DNA of 64,000 nt. Source: Hydractinia symbiolongicarpus (lineage: Eukaryota; Cnidaria; Hydrozoa; Anthoathecata; Hydractiniidae). A program made the position numbers and the translations under genes. Where the stretch lies: contig NC_079876.1 in the NCBI RefSeq assembly GCF_029227915.1, positions 25,579,828-25,643,827 on the forward strand. The letters are read 5' to 3'. The notes beneath the pieces were generated by a model. The model was not told where the DNA came from, searched no databases, and saw only the letters and a list, made by a program, of their open reading frames with translations. Below, piece by piece: positions 1-12,900 of this stretch (positions are counted from its first letter, which is position 1; every line of letters starts with the position of its first letter).

Positions 1-1284
1 CTATACTGTAGGATCTAATATGTTTACAAATTGTTTGTTCGTATGGTATCTGTTCCGGCATGATCAAATTTTTTCAGAAGGTGAAGACACCACTAAATAT
101 GCTGCTGTTCTTATCACAGGTCACACATTTACAGAAATAACAATACTTAGTAGATGTAGTGTAGCTCTCTTCTCCATGAAAATAGATTCAAGTTTCTTAA
201 AAAAGTTATATCCTTTTTGGAATTAGATTAGCCTGGGCTATCCTCAGAAAAATAAAACAACAGTAATTTATTAGTTGCAAAGCCATCAATATATATTTAG
301 CTATATATAATATTAATACAATAATATAATATTATATAACTTCCTTAGCTTCCTTAGCCCATCAGGTTAAGTTATTGTGTTAAATCGATCGAGTATCAAA
401 CCTATATTAGGGAGTGCTGCCCAGCTTAACTAGTCAAATATGTTATTGCATTGAAACGACGTGTGGCTTGAAACAAATCATGACTGATTTATTTATCTCA
501 AATTTTCTTAGCTTTTAAAGAAATCATTTTCCCCCTAGAATGCCTATTTACTACTATTTCATTAAAATACACAGTTTTCTCTAAATTATTAGCTATTGGG
601 CTGTTTAAATTCGAAAACTCAAGTGCAATACAAATTTTCTTCATGGTAATTCCATCAGATTGTCTAACAAGATCACTCTGTAGAAAAGTTATTTTTACAT
701 GCAGTTTTTCGAACTTTGCAGGCTTCTTGAGTAAAAAAAAGATTTTTGACTTAAAAATTTGGAGTGCTTTAAAGTCAATGCAAATGAGTTAATATAAATT
801 TTTGTGTAAGCTGTACTGTAAGATTATGTCCAACTTCTAAAAAATGTGTGATTACTTTTAGCAAAATGTTGTGATCAAGGCTGTGCTGGTGTTAAGGTGT
901 ATTTTTGCTAGATCAGAAACAGTACTAATTTTTGCTGACCTCGGCAGGCACCAATCCTATGATTTTCTGAATTTCTTGTCGGGAACAAATTGTTTCATAA
1001 TGCGGACATTGTGGAAAGTGAAGTTTTCGCATTTTTGATTTTGGTAACTTGGCTTGCACCCTTGCAAAAGTAAAATTGCGCAGCCGTCGTATTCATAGTA
1101 TCGGTTAAGTGATGCTAATAGGCCATTTTGCGAATTAGCCAAAAAACGGTCCTTCCCACAAATATTATGTCCAGGGATGTACTTATATGTACAGATATAA
1201 TTCCCACTAATATCCTAATAAACATAATGCTATGTGATAGTGTTTCCTTAATACTATTAGAATGTTTTTAAACGTTTGACTTAC
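1..1284. other. No recognisable gene
   Basis: AT-rich sequence with only short chance reading frames. A run of TATA/AATA-type simple sequence lies near 290-340. I see no protein motif, RNA gene or long repeat. Confidence 0.5.
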
Positions 1285-1554
1285 AATTGACAGTTATGTT
1301 GTATTGATTTGATGACATCTGCTTGAAACCAGTTCTATTTTCTGCAGTGCAGAAATATATACCCGCATGATCTTTTGTAATATTAGTGATATGCAATAAT
1401 TGAAAGGATTCCAAGATGATTCTGCCATCTTTTAACCATTCAAATGTGACATTTCGAACATCTGTGTCGATGCTACAGTTAAGTTGCAGTTCTGATCCTG
1501 TATCTATCGTTGTGGAGCCCTTCAAAATTTCGACCGTAGGTTTTGGTATTGTTC
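1285..1554 (-). CDS. Immunoglobulin-domain exon, partial gene
   Basis: Read on the minus strand, this stretch encodes about 90 residues with an Ig-fold pattern: ELQLNC (first Cys), FEWLKDG (core Trp), then KDHAGIYFC (tyrosine-corner-like segment and second Cys). The product is probably a cell-surface or secreted Ig-superfamily protein. The exon is bounded by a pyrimidine-rich acceptor ending TTTAG (just above 1554) and a consensus donor GTAAGT (1284-1279). Both junctions are phase 1, the usual symmetry of an Ig module that can be shuffled. No neighbouring exon, signal peptide or membrane segment could be joined to it in the window, so it is either one exon of a gene with long introns or an orphan copy. 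Ig-type allorecognition or adhesion proteins are possible, but nothing here decides the function. Confidence 0.6.
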
Positions 1555-1604
1555 CTAAATTAGAATGTACGCACAAATTATACACTTGTATAGCTAGCAC
1601 TCAC

Positions 1605-2282
1605 GGGACCCCCTTTTATGCCGTGGGTGGGAGTAGTAGTATTGCTAAAAATAGAACTAATAATTATTACATTGAACAAAACTAAATCTCTTTTCCAGGT
1701 TTTCTTATTACTACTTTGATTTCTCTTAATATATACAAGGGTTTTTATTAATTTAAGCAATTTACTGATGGTTTGGTTTGTTTGAAATAGTTCAAATAAC
1801 TCACGTCCTATGGGCCTAAATGCGTTTGAGCTTTTTTTGTTAAGTGGTGTATTGTCAAATTATCATATACTTTGAGTTTTTCTTGCAGCTTGATCCGTTA
1901 ATCTGCACGAAATATATGCTGTATTTTGTTTTTACACTGAGAAACGAGTGCAATTTTTACTTATACAATATGCAAAAAGCTTATATCCTTCCTTTGATTG
2001 GCTGATTTAGCGTGTCAAAAGCTTATATTTTCCCCTGATTGGTTAAAAATTCGTCAGGAAAAATTATGTTCTTAAAAACGAAAACTGTCGGTGAATTTAT
2101 TTTAACAAATATACATAAATTATGATTCGAAAACTTTCTTTGTTTCAACAGTCATTAAATAGTAATTAATCATAGAGCACGCGCTCTCCACCGTTGATGA
2201 AAAACAATGGGATTATATCAGTCTACTTCAAAGAATTATATAATAGCGCGATGATGGAGTTCTGTGTTTTCTTCTTTCGGTG
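1605..2282. other. No recognisable gene
   Basis: AT-rich, no coding signal. Two similar stretches with AAAGCTTATAT and TGATTGG occur near 1975-2010 and 2015-2045, a short direct repeat with inverted CCAAT-like boxes. No other structure seen. Confidence 0.4.
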
Positions 2283-2729
2283 TTAAGGCTAAAGTACACG
2301 GTAAGTTTAAACGGACCGTTTAGTTGTAAGAAAAAAACTTATAACTTCAGTTGCAGGTACTACACCTGTCGACACGTTAAGTTAAAATGTATAAGTTTTT
2401 CTAAAAAATTTTTTTTTACAATAAATAACAAATAAAAAACACGTTCATCTTTCATTGCGGTTATTGCTATAGCAGCAGAAGGGGTAATCGTAGGAAAAAA
2501 AAACGGACTACTGGTTAGAAACCGAAAATATATGCTCAAATCTTTAGTTTAACAATAGCTGATTAATTATTCTGTTAATTTCAATAGAAAAAACTTAGCA
2601 AAAGTTGAACATGTCCAACTTTTAAAAAAACTTATAAAACCGAGAAAAGTTGTACATCTTTGCTGTTTACACGCTGTTTTTTTTACATTTAAACGGTCCG
2701 TTTAAACTTACCGTGTATTTTAGCCTTAA
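2283..2729. mobile_element. MITE with TTAA target duplication
   Basis: A 439-bp non-coding element (2287-2725) lies between TTAA at 2283-2286 and TTAA at 2726-2729. Its ends are inverted repeats of about 36 bp beginning GGCTAAAGTACACGG on the left and, read from the right, GGCTAAAATACACGG, with one visible mismatch; each arm runs on into AAGTTTAAACGGACCGTTTA. The inner half of the arm is itself palindromic (AAACGGACCGTTT). TTAA duplication is the hallmark of piggyBac-superfamily transposition, so this is probably a non-autonomous piggyBac-like element. The high arm identity suggests it is fairly young. It sits just upstream of the Crypton remnant. Confidence 0.85.
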
Positions 2730-2789
2730 TGTTTACTGAACTTACTATTTTACGTGGTTCTTATTAATTGTTGTGCACAAGTTTTTTTC

Positions 2790-3907
2790 ACAGCAGCTAA
2801 TATAAACCGATTCACTACAACAGATGAAGAAGAAATAATGTCACTACTAAATAAATCGAAAAGTGAAAATACTAATAAAGCAACTAATTATTGGTTACGT
2901 GCCTACCAATCATGAGCAAAATTCAGAAGTTTTAACGAAGATATTAGTTTGTACCCACCGGACGAGTTGTACAATGTTTTACAGAGATTTTACGCTGAGG
3001 CAAAAAAGCAAGACGGGAAAGATTATGAGCTAACATCACTGGCTAATTTGCAAGCAGCTATTGAAAGAAAATTGAAAGAAAACAATTATAAAGTTTCAAC
3101 TTTGACACATGAGCTTTTAATGGATCAAGGGATGTATTGGAGGAGAAAGCGAGGTTACTACAAGAAAGAGGCATGGGTAAGAAGCCACATAACGCAGCTA
3201 GTTTGACTAGTGCCAAGGAAGAAGTACTCTGGTCTTGTGGACAATTATCCCAATCAGTTGTAAACTCACTCTGGTTTTTATTTTGGTTTGCGTGGCCGTC
3301 AAGAACACCACACCATGCGAATCGAAGGTTTTACATTTAAAATAGACAACGATGGCAATGAATATGTTACTTACGCTGAAGGAGTAACCAAAACTAGACA
3401 ATCTAGCCTGCAGGAGAAAAATAGATTAACAATTCCCAAAAATATTTGCGACGAAAAGACAGAGATGCCTAGTGGGTATTTTCAAGTTTTATCTTTCAAA
3501 ACGACCCGCTGAACACAAGAAGTGTGGACCATTTTACCTGGCTATCATACACAATCCATCCAACAAAAATGTTTGGTTTAAAAAATCTGTTATTGATGTA
3601 AATTCTATAAACAACATTATGAAAAACATAAAAATAAATTTTCGTTAGATAACGTGGATAAGAATTAACAAATCATTCTGCACGGAAAACTGTTGAAAAG
3701 AAATTGAAAAGTAGCACAGCACCAAGGAGCGAGATAATTGGAATTACCGATCATCGTAGTGAGGCTGGCTTGGATGACTATGACTCTGCCGACGAATTCC
3801 AACAACGTGAAATATCATTCCCTATTGATCGCTCACATGGTAAAGCTATCCAAAAAAGTCAACCAAGCAAATCTCTTTTAACCTCTGCTCAAATAGCGAA
3901 GAAGTAA
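2790..3907 (+). pseudogene. Crypton-type tyrosine recombinase, broken
   Basis: Fragments in several frames line up with a Crypton/DUF3504-like tyrosine recombinase. An acceptor-like TTTTTTTCACAG near 2793 opens a frame with NKSKSENTNKATNYWLRAY, interrupted by TGA, followed by YPPDELYNVLQRFYAEAKKQ. Further on, RGRQEHHTMR (about 3290-3320) would supply the first catalytic Arg, NHSARKTV (about 3668) the H-x-x-R motif, and GITDHRSEAGLDDYDS (about 3730-3785) the region with the nucleophilic Tyr. The tetrad is spread over shifted frames with at least one nonsense codon, so it is not functional as it stands. Cryptons integrate as circles by site-specific recombination and have no terminal inverted repeats; the adjacent MITE is a separate element. 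Confidence 0.75.
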
Positions 3908-5940
3908 TTTTAAACCAAATTTTAAACTTATGCACATTCATGAACATAGATTTTTGTATAATATTCTTGTAGTTTTTAAAACTTTGAGTTTCAATTCTCT
4001 ACTTTTGTGAAAAACAGTTTGAAGTTTTAAGATTAATTTTTTTTGATGACATATGGATTTGATAATGTGAGTTTAAACTAATCAAGTTTTACCCAGGTTT
4101 TGTGTTCTTGACAGAACATCTCATCTATCAATCCTTGATAAAAGAAAAGTTTGAGTAATGAAACTATTTCTGTTTGTTGTTATTTTGCTTCACAATGATA
4201 ATTTATTCTTTTGAAAATTCAAGCGTGACATGAACATAATTTGTTATAATGATCTAAATCGCACGTGACTTCATAAATTCAAATAATTTATAAGTTTATG
4301 AATATAAGTGATTTGCAGTGATTTTATTGGCCCCCATAACAATGCTTGTCAATATTGTGAACACAATAAAGCAGCGTGCAACCGACTATGTGAAATTAAC
4401 ATGATATAAGACCGAGTATATGATAAACAAGTTATCGCACATGCCCTCAAAAATATCGGCTGATACTTTTTTTTAAATTCTCGAATATTTTACTAGCCTA
4501 AAGGCTCGTGAAATAAGGAACAAGAACATAAACACACTCAAAAAATATTGCCGATATTTTTCTCGGCAGTGTTCGATAACTAGTACTTATTCATGCATCT
4601 GCTTCAAAAGGTGTTGGTAAACTAAGGACAAATTGATAGGATAAAAGTTAACCAACCATCCCACCTTGTTCGATATGTTTTGAATAACAGTTTAAGTATA
4701 AAACTCTTCTTAAAAATACACTCTTAAAAAAACACACACACAATCCTGACAATCACAATCAACAAACCTTGTACAGGGTACGCCAGCACAAAAAATAAAA
4801 TCCAATTCATCTTACTTGTTGATAAATCTCATTTAACGGATAGCAATGCCTATAAGCAAACGATATTTTTAAAACTGATATTGATGCAGTGTTTAAAATT
4901 TATTGCTAATTTAAGTAGTGTTTCCGGCCAGCTAACACGTAACAATAAAGTCGAAAGAGGCCCCATTTTGTCACTAAACATTACATACACGTTAGAAATG
5001 TGTTTTACTAACAAAACTTTTAAAACGTATAGTTAAGAAAGCTTATAATTTTATAAAAATTATGTCACTGCTACAGAATAACACAAAAATAATTTGTTTT
5101 TATTCTGACCCAGTCCCTGTTGTTGTGAAGTGAGTAGTAAGAAACAATAAAGCGCGAAGTAGCCGGTATTTTTGTCGACAAACACTACCTAGACCCTAAA
5201 AATGCAATTTAACTTTTATTTAACAACAAAACTTCCAAAGTGAATAGTTAAGACAGCTAATAGTTTTGTCACTGATACTACTGCTTGTTAACTAGCATAC
5301 ATCCCAGTCACACGAATATCAACTATATCAGAAATATTATTAGAGCGAAAGAACTGAAAGCTAAATTAAAAGTTATATCTCTTAAATGCATATTTAATGT
5401 TGTTATTATGTACTTTAAACAGATCCTTTTTTTAATTTTTAAAAGAAAAATACCAGATTATATTTTAAAGTTGTAATTTAGTTTAATGCCGGCTTTATAT
5501 GTATAGAATATTAAAAAAGCATAGCTTCAATGCATTTGTATATAAACAAGTTATTATCATTTTTTTATCACATGTCTCACAAAAGTTGTTTTATATTTCT
5601 TTACCAAAAAACCTCAATCTTTTTGCTGGGACAGTCCCCAATTGTTAAAGTCGGAAAAACAAAACTGGGAAAAGAGTAAATGTAAAAAGAATGTTGATCA
5701 TTTTTGTTGGAAAGAGTTTCATTGCCAATATACGATTATATTTAACAAAAGTGTAATTAAGTGAAATGTATAAAGTATGTCCAGTCGATTTAGGAAAGGT
5801 ATAAATGTTGGATCTGTAGACAGGTGTAGAACACTTTTTGTGACAATTAAAATTTTTTTAACCCCGCGATAACGATCAGTTGTTACGTCAAAATTCGAAG
5901 GTCAAGTCCAGAGAGCACTTTAAAAAATTAACCTTGTCTC
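3908..5940. other. Non-coding stretch with weak repeats
   Basis: No gene recognised. A 12-bp inverted repeat AAAAATATCGGC (4449-4460) / GCCGATATTTTT (4550-4561) encloses an AGCCTAAAGGCT hairpin and could mark a small foldback element. About 4935-5080 and 5138-5285 look like a strongly diverged tandem duplication: both contain ACAATAAAG, then AACAAAACTT, then TAGTTAAGA and TTGTCACTG-like words in the same order. Confidence 0.35.
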
Positions 5941-5949
5941 ACAGAAAAC

Positions 5950-6925
5950 GAATACAAGAAAGTTGTATCTACAAGGTTCCAGCCCTGCTCAGTTTTATGG
6001 TATCGCCAAGGTTCAGAAGATACCACCTAAATCTACAGTGACTGAGGATTTACCATTACGACCCACCCTATCAAATATTGGATCTGCTACTTATAACACA
6101 TTAAAGTACCTTGCAAAATTGTTAACACAACTAACAAAGTCAAAATATACTCCTGAAAGCTCTTCAGAATTTATATCATCATTGAATAGAGAATATATAC
6201 CTTATAATTACCAACTAGTATCTTTTGACGTCACTAGTTTATCCACCAACGTCCCTTTGGAACAAACGATAGACATAATATTGAAAAAGATAAATATCGT
6301 AAAATCAAGCGAGAGAAATTGAAACCTCCATTCACCTGATGTACAACACATACAGATTTCAATTACAGTTTCAACAACCAACTGTATATTCAGGTTGATG
6401 GTGTAGCAATGGGTCCGCCTCTAGGATCAGTTCTTGCAAATATCTTTATGGTTGAATTAAAGAGTGAAATAGTTCCAAAATTAAAAAAATTAGTAAAAAT
6501 CTGGAAGCGATATATACACTTAATTGTGACCATTCAAGTATCCAGTTCAAATATGAATTGTTATGAGATAACAAGACAGCAAGCGTTTCCCCATACAAAG
6601 GTGATTGTGGTAAGTGCTTAGTTAAGCGTCTAAATAGTACTTTCAAACAGTTTCTACTTGCCAATATCAAGCCACGCATTGCTTATCAATGTCAAAAGTT
6701 ATCTTTGGTATTTTCTGTGAAAGATAGAACCAAAGATAAATACAAACATGGTGTTGTGTACAAGTATACCTGTTCGCTGGAATCGTGTGATGCTACATAT
6801 ATTGGAAAAACAGCAAGGAGGCTAAATGTAAGAATGATAGATCCCCAAAAGCGCGATAAAAACTCTCACATCCTAACACATTCAGTCACTGAGAATCACC
6901 CACCTGCTGAACAAAACAACTAATG
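5950..6925 (+). pseudogene. Penelope-like element, RT and GIY-YIG remnant
   Basis: Three shifted frames make up a decayed Penelope-like retroelement. 5963-6320 has FYGIAKVQK, LPLRPTLSNIGSATYNTLKYLA and YQLVSFDVTSLSTNVPLEQT, the early RT blocks including the first catalytic Asp. 6370-6480 continues with VDGVAMGPPLGSVLANIFMVEL. The expected next block with the YVDD-like catalytic pair is not visible; the sequence passes directly to a cysteine-bearing linker (GDCGKCLVKRLNSTF, about 6600-6650). 6740-6905 then encodes HGVVYKYTC and ATYIGKTARRLNVRM, a GIY-YIG endonuclease. This RT followed by GIY-YIG order is typical of the family. The frame shifts and the missing RT block mean it is dead. Neither terminus was identified. 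Confidence 0.85.
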
Positions 6926-9900
6926 TTCACCAATTTAAAAAGGGAAAAATAGCCGAGACCATGTATATTGGTGATAGCAGCTGTTTTTAATTATATATTA
7001 TTTATACTCAACAAGGGGAGGAGCGTATTTGTGCTCCGAGCGGTCTACGTTACGCTTACCGACGGTATATACAGAAACTGTACAAAAATAATACAGAAAC
7101 TGTACAAATATATAAATACAAATTATTTAATGTGTGAGTTGAGAAATTGATATGCAGAAAAATCATACTTGCAAATGGAGGATTTCATAGTGCAAAAAAT
7201 TAACCTTGTATGCACCTATCCTAGTAGGCAGGTTGCAATGATAACTCACAAAAGGCAAGTTTAAGGTGAGCTTTTATTTTTTAACGCAAAGATAAGTTCT
7301 ACATTTGCACATATCTTTCTGTGCTAACTTAACTATGAAAACAATTTATTTCGTACAAAAACTTAACGTTGGCAACATAAGAGGAAAAAAGTGCAATACT
7401 GGCAGAGTATGCGTCAAGGTTTTCTTTTTGTACCAACAACAATATTTTTTCCTACTTTTACAAAAATATTCCAGAACGCAGAATTAATAAAACGTTTTTG
7501 ATTTTCGTGCATAATTCAACCCTATACTAACATAAAACGTTAAAAAAAAAAAAAAATTTGAGATCATTCCAGGTTTAACAAGGCTTTGTAGATATTGATG
7601 TTAATATCAACGTCCCAAACGTACAAGGCAGAAAACCGTTGTGGAATCTTGTCAAAAATAACTTACAAATACTCATAAATGGTATGTGTAATCTTTTTAA
7701 GAATTTTAGAAGAAATTAAAAAAATAATATTAAGTCCCGTCTAAATTATTAACACCACAGGTGAACAATTTTAAATAGGTACGTTTCTGTAGGTACAAAA
7801 AGACATAAAAATAAAAGATTTTGTATAATGTTAAAAAACAAAACTCAAAATCCTATTTTAGCGAAAAAAGAAGGGTAATAGCCAAATAAATATCGCAATA
7901 TAATTTCATTGAATTGAGTTTTCTTCTACTTTGTTTAATAACGCAGATCTTATTTTGTCCGCTTCTTGGCTTGTCTTTCAGATCTTTCGCATACAATACA
8001 TGAAAATGTAACCAATGTTATTACCTTTTTCAAATCAATTGGATCTCTGCATTAAAATATTCAATCCTGCATTGGAATTCGCAACACGGGACTTCTATTC
8101 TAACGTTACTCGTGTCTATAGTACTGTCCATTGATTGGTTGAATTTACTACCTGCTGATTGGTCCATATTCTTCTTTTCATTCGAGGTTTCAATTTCTGT
8201 TGACAAGGTTGGCTCAGTTAGGCGGGCTGATATTTTATTGAAGTTCATATAAGGTGACCTGACCCGGTTAGGCGGGCTGAAAAAAGTCACGAAAGTTTGT
8301 TTATATATTACAACGCGTTCTGAAGTAAATTTAAATTAAGGGTTCTTCAAAAAAATGTAAGCCATGAGAATGCTAACAAATAACGCTTATTTTGTCTTTT
8401 TATTGTTCTCCATGAATATAATATAATTATTTTTACCAGTAGTTTATAACGTGGTATAAATTGACAAAAAAGTTAAACCTCTTCGTACATGTTTTTCTAC
8501 AAATAAAATAATTCTATCATGCACAAAAATGAAGAGTCCGCCCGGTTCTTATACGAGAACATGCATTTTTTATAAGGTTTTCTAAAACATGGCGAGATCT
8601 CGCCTAAGTGAAGCTGCCTGGTCAATCAGGTCAGCTTGCCTCCATATGAAGAGCCTCTTCGTTTACATTGCACTTCGCGTAGGGTCTCATGCTAAACCTT
8701 AAGCATGTTAAGATAATTTTGGGCGAAATTTAAATTTTTTTTTTCCGCGAAATCATGTCAAAATTAGCAAGACTAGACAATAAACTAAAATGAAATTGTT
8801 GAAACACAACTCTGTTCAAAGGCTGCCTTAATCTCCCCCTTCTTCAAATGTTCCTGCAAACACGATGTGCCCAAAACTATATCATAAAAAAGCGAACATG
8901 CACGCAAAAAAGTAACGGTGTACGTATTCACAACCTCGATCTAAAAACGAACCACGACGAGATTTTATTGTATTTTAAAGTCATATTTCAGGTAAATAAT
9001 TTCACTCGCGACAAGAAACTCCATGTAAATGACTTTTTACAAAAATTGACAACACTGGCACCTCATCCTAATCATCCGATAAAACATATAACAGAATAAC
9101 AACTAACGAATTAAATGACTCATCTTTCCATTACTGTGTATACATTTAGCCATTATAATTCACGTCAAGGGTCAGCAATAGCCGATGCGAACGTCAATGT
9201 ACTAACAAACCAAGCAGGGACATATCCTATCACGTCGGCATTATTTTGCCTACGGGGACAAAATTAAATTAGAAAGGCTGACATTAAATCCGAAAAACAA
9301 GAGCGCAAAAGTAGGTTGTGTTGCTAATAGAAAAATAGCACTGAATGTTCTTTGAAAAGATGCATGCTTATGGGTCGTCATACTAATTTAAGTAAGCCAG
9401 TAAAAAGCCTCATTCAGCTGAAACAATAAAAGACACGTCAATAATGGACTTTATTTCATTTGCACACGACAATGCAATACATATATTATAACATAAAATC
9501 GACTTCATTTGACGAATTTTCGGTGTAGCACATAATGGTATGCTAAAGTTCAACTATTATTGCGTTGCTATGTACAACAAGTATACTGGGACAGCACAAA
9601 ATCCTTTCGTCGTGTAGAAAGGCCAATGACTTTTAGCAGACTCTAATTCGTTAGTGCACAATTAGTACCAAAAGACTATTTTGTAATTGCGAATTAACGA
9701 AGATCCTATTACTATGACCATAACAATGCTTCAGATCAACATTCTGTTCTATATGCCACAAACACATCTCAGACGCATCTTTCCTAATATTTCTTTTGAA
9801 CACACTTGTTCGTTTTTAGATGTTTTAAAATGTGACCTTTTATTTTTTAAAAGAGTAAAGGAAAAATTACAATAAAAAATGAACTAAAATTAAATCTCAC

Positions 9901-12900
9901 GTCATCGAAAAATCTAATGTAATGTGAAAGAAATAAAATAATTTTCGAAAAAGAAATTAATATAATTCACCAAAATCTTCCTCCACCACTACATAAATTA
10001 TGATGAGAGAAAATTACTGGTGCATCTAATTAATCACCTCCTTTTTCAACCAATCAACAGCCCATTGCTATTTCAGTGAATGAGTGATCAAGAACTCCTT
10101 AACGAGTGGCAATTTGCTGGATGTTACCACCAGAAAATTGATGCACTGGTATGCTCGTTGTGCATTGTCCGTATGTGAGGAGCGTATTAAACCCTAGGTA
10201 GAGCAGAGCGCGTTACTTTTGCACCTCATGTCAGAAGAAGAATATCAGTTTCATTAGCAAGTCAAAAAGTGCAACATAACTTACTAAATAAACCGTCAAT
10301 GTTATCATCACAAGAGCCTTCTATAAAAAATTGTAACCTTTTTTCTTCGTATCATCTTGTACGCTGTTTGATCAAAAATATAAGATAAACAGTATATAAC
10401 TCCCAATATAATTCATTTATCGTTTTGGGAACTTTGTAAAGGCACTAAACACAGTTACAGAGTGCAGCGCACTACACCCAACAAAATATAGAGAAAAAGA
10501 ATTAACTGATCACGTCACGCCATTTCTAAATTCTAAATTTCTAAATTTCTAAATCAGTTAATTATTTTTCTCTTTATTTCGTTTGATTTCTTAGGACCAT
10601 TATGATTTTTATTTTGTATATACTGACTGAATAATTGTAACATAGTAACATTTTATATGTACTGACGATGGTTTTATACCGAAAAGCTTTTGCTTTATTT
10701 TAACTTGTTTGTTTTTACTTTTATAACTCATCAATTTTCATGGCGAATCATACCAACAAAGTAATTATGCATTCCATGATCCTTAAATACCGAACTCGAT
10801 CCTCCCTTGCTGTACGTTGTAAGTCCTTTAACAACTACGAAATTGGTTATTCAAGTTAAACGATTCTGAAAAGTCACTTCAGTAAAAAAGAGAAATTGTT
10901 GAGCCTGAGTTCGAAGAGTTGGATGATCAATGCTTAGATATACAAGAGAAAAAAAGAAAACATCCCTACATTTCTGATATGAACCTGGAAAAAGAAGTTT
11001 ATTGACTTTGAATGTAGCAGACATTGTAATCAAAATACGGTTCAACAGCGAAAAAATAAAAGATAAAAGCAAAGATATTACGAATACTTTGTTAACAAAT
11101 GAGGGGAAAATGATACAACATGTCTTTGGAAAACTCAAACACACTGTAAAAATACGACAAGTTGAAGTACGAAATCAAACGAAAATATCAAAAAGCTCGA
11201 AGAAATAAAGTACTGGATACACTCGCACCACTGCAGACTAGTGTTGTGGAAATAGTAAGCGAATGGAAAGAGATGTCGAAAGCTGGGAAAGAACATCGTT
11301 CTTAGAAAAAAACTAAAGGTAACCTACTAGGACAGCCGTATAAATAATTATGAAATTTGGAATAAAATAAAGCGTATTAAAATGGGTTATGGAATAATAA
11401 TTTTTAAGACATTTTAAGCTTTACTACTCGCAAGTTTTTAGCAAGGCTTCACCAAAGACTCCAATATTAATATATTTGTAAGCCTCTGATTACTTTAAAT
11501 ATTCATTGCACGACTTGCCCAAAGTCGCATTTCTTGATTGCGGTGAAAAAAAGACAAGCCTTAGCCGACATACTAAATCAAAAAGGAAGCTAACATACGT
11601 TTGCTGACAATGAATATCTTTAACGGGATACAATCAATCAAGATTTCTAAAGTCTCGCTTATTTCAGCCTTGTCAAAACCTTTGCGAATTGTGTCTAGGC
11701 TATTTTGCGAATGGTCGTACAGGCCAATGACCCAATTTAGATGATAGGTTTTAAAAATAATAACCTAAGCAGAATTTAAAGGTAGTAAACATTCTTTCTC
11801 CTGTCAATCTGATCTGTAATCTGAAATGCGTATTATGATTTAAATGTTTGCTTCAGAAACTTCGCGACTGGACTGTTAACAGTCAAATCTACAATTACAC
11901 AACTATTACTTTCCACAACCTCCTGAAAAGTGGCTGTTGTCTGTCTCTTGGAAACATTAAAGATAAAAAGAACTTTTTGCACTGAAAGATTTAGCCTGCT
12001 TTTTCAATTACGGCAAAACAATATTCTAAATGTGTTGTGTGGCTTTCTCTCCGTTGCTTCAATGATTTGGAGTGAACGTGATGTCGAAAACTTCAGGAAA
12101 ATCAACGATAGAAGTTACCAGGTTTAGAAACCATGACAGTACCTGTAATCTTCTTTTTATCCCTTTAGCGACAATTAGGACACCTTTTTCGTGTGGCTAG
12201 AGCGACAAACGGTAACAGCGTTAAAATCTTTAGGTATGTGATGCTATGCTTGTAGCTGTTTTATCTTTCGTCAAAAATCAACTTTGTTTCCTTTAAAACA
12301 CCCGAGCTTTTGAAGTCGTTGCCATCTTCTTTCCCATATCTCCATCTTGTATAGAATCTTGAAATCCTCCAAGTTCAATCAGAATACTTTGGTCATGCGC
12401 CATAACAATACATTCCGCAATCGCATTAAACACACCTGAGGAAACTGGCGCACCTTTAAGAGGTAAAGCAGCTACAGTCTATAGTTTCTTTTATTAAATC
12501 TTTTGGTAGAATACAAGGTATTTACACATACTTTTACTTTTTAGTTCCCGATAAGCTTTAGGAAATAGACTGATTGTTTGTCAAGTTAATTCGGGATTTT
12601 TTGTTTTTAAGCACAGGAGAGCGGACTTAATTTCACGATTAAACGCATATTTCCCAATCTTTTTTTTTTTCTTCAGCTTGTACGCTCTATACTTTTCTAG
12701 TTTCTTATATTTATTTTCTGCAATCTTTTTGGTAATTTTATCTTTTTTACTTGTATAATGTTCTCTGCTTTATTCAATGATGGTATCTTTAGTTGCTGGT
12801 TTAGTACACGCAACGTTCTCTTCCAAAAGAAACAGCGAGTGTACAAAGTAAATTTTCCTGTTTAACACTCTCACGTCAAAGCTCAGAAATAACACTTGTT

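Noticed and set aside
1578-1760. Signal-peptide exon upstream of the Ig exon (minus strand)
   Set aside because: A GTGAGT donor exists near 1604, but its phase (0) does not match the phase-1 Ig acceptor and the intron would be only 50 bp.
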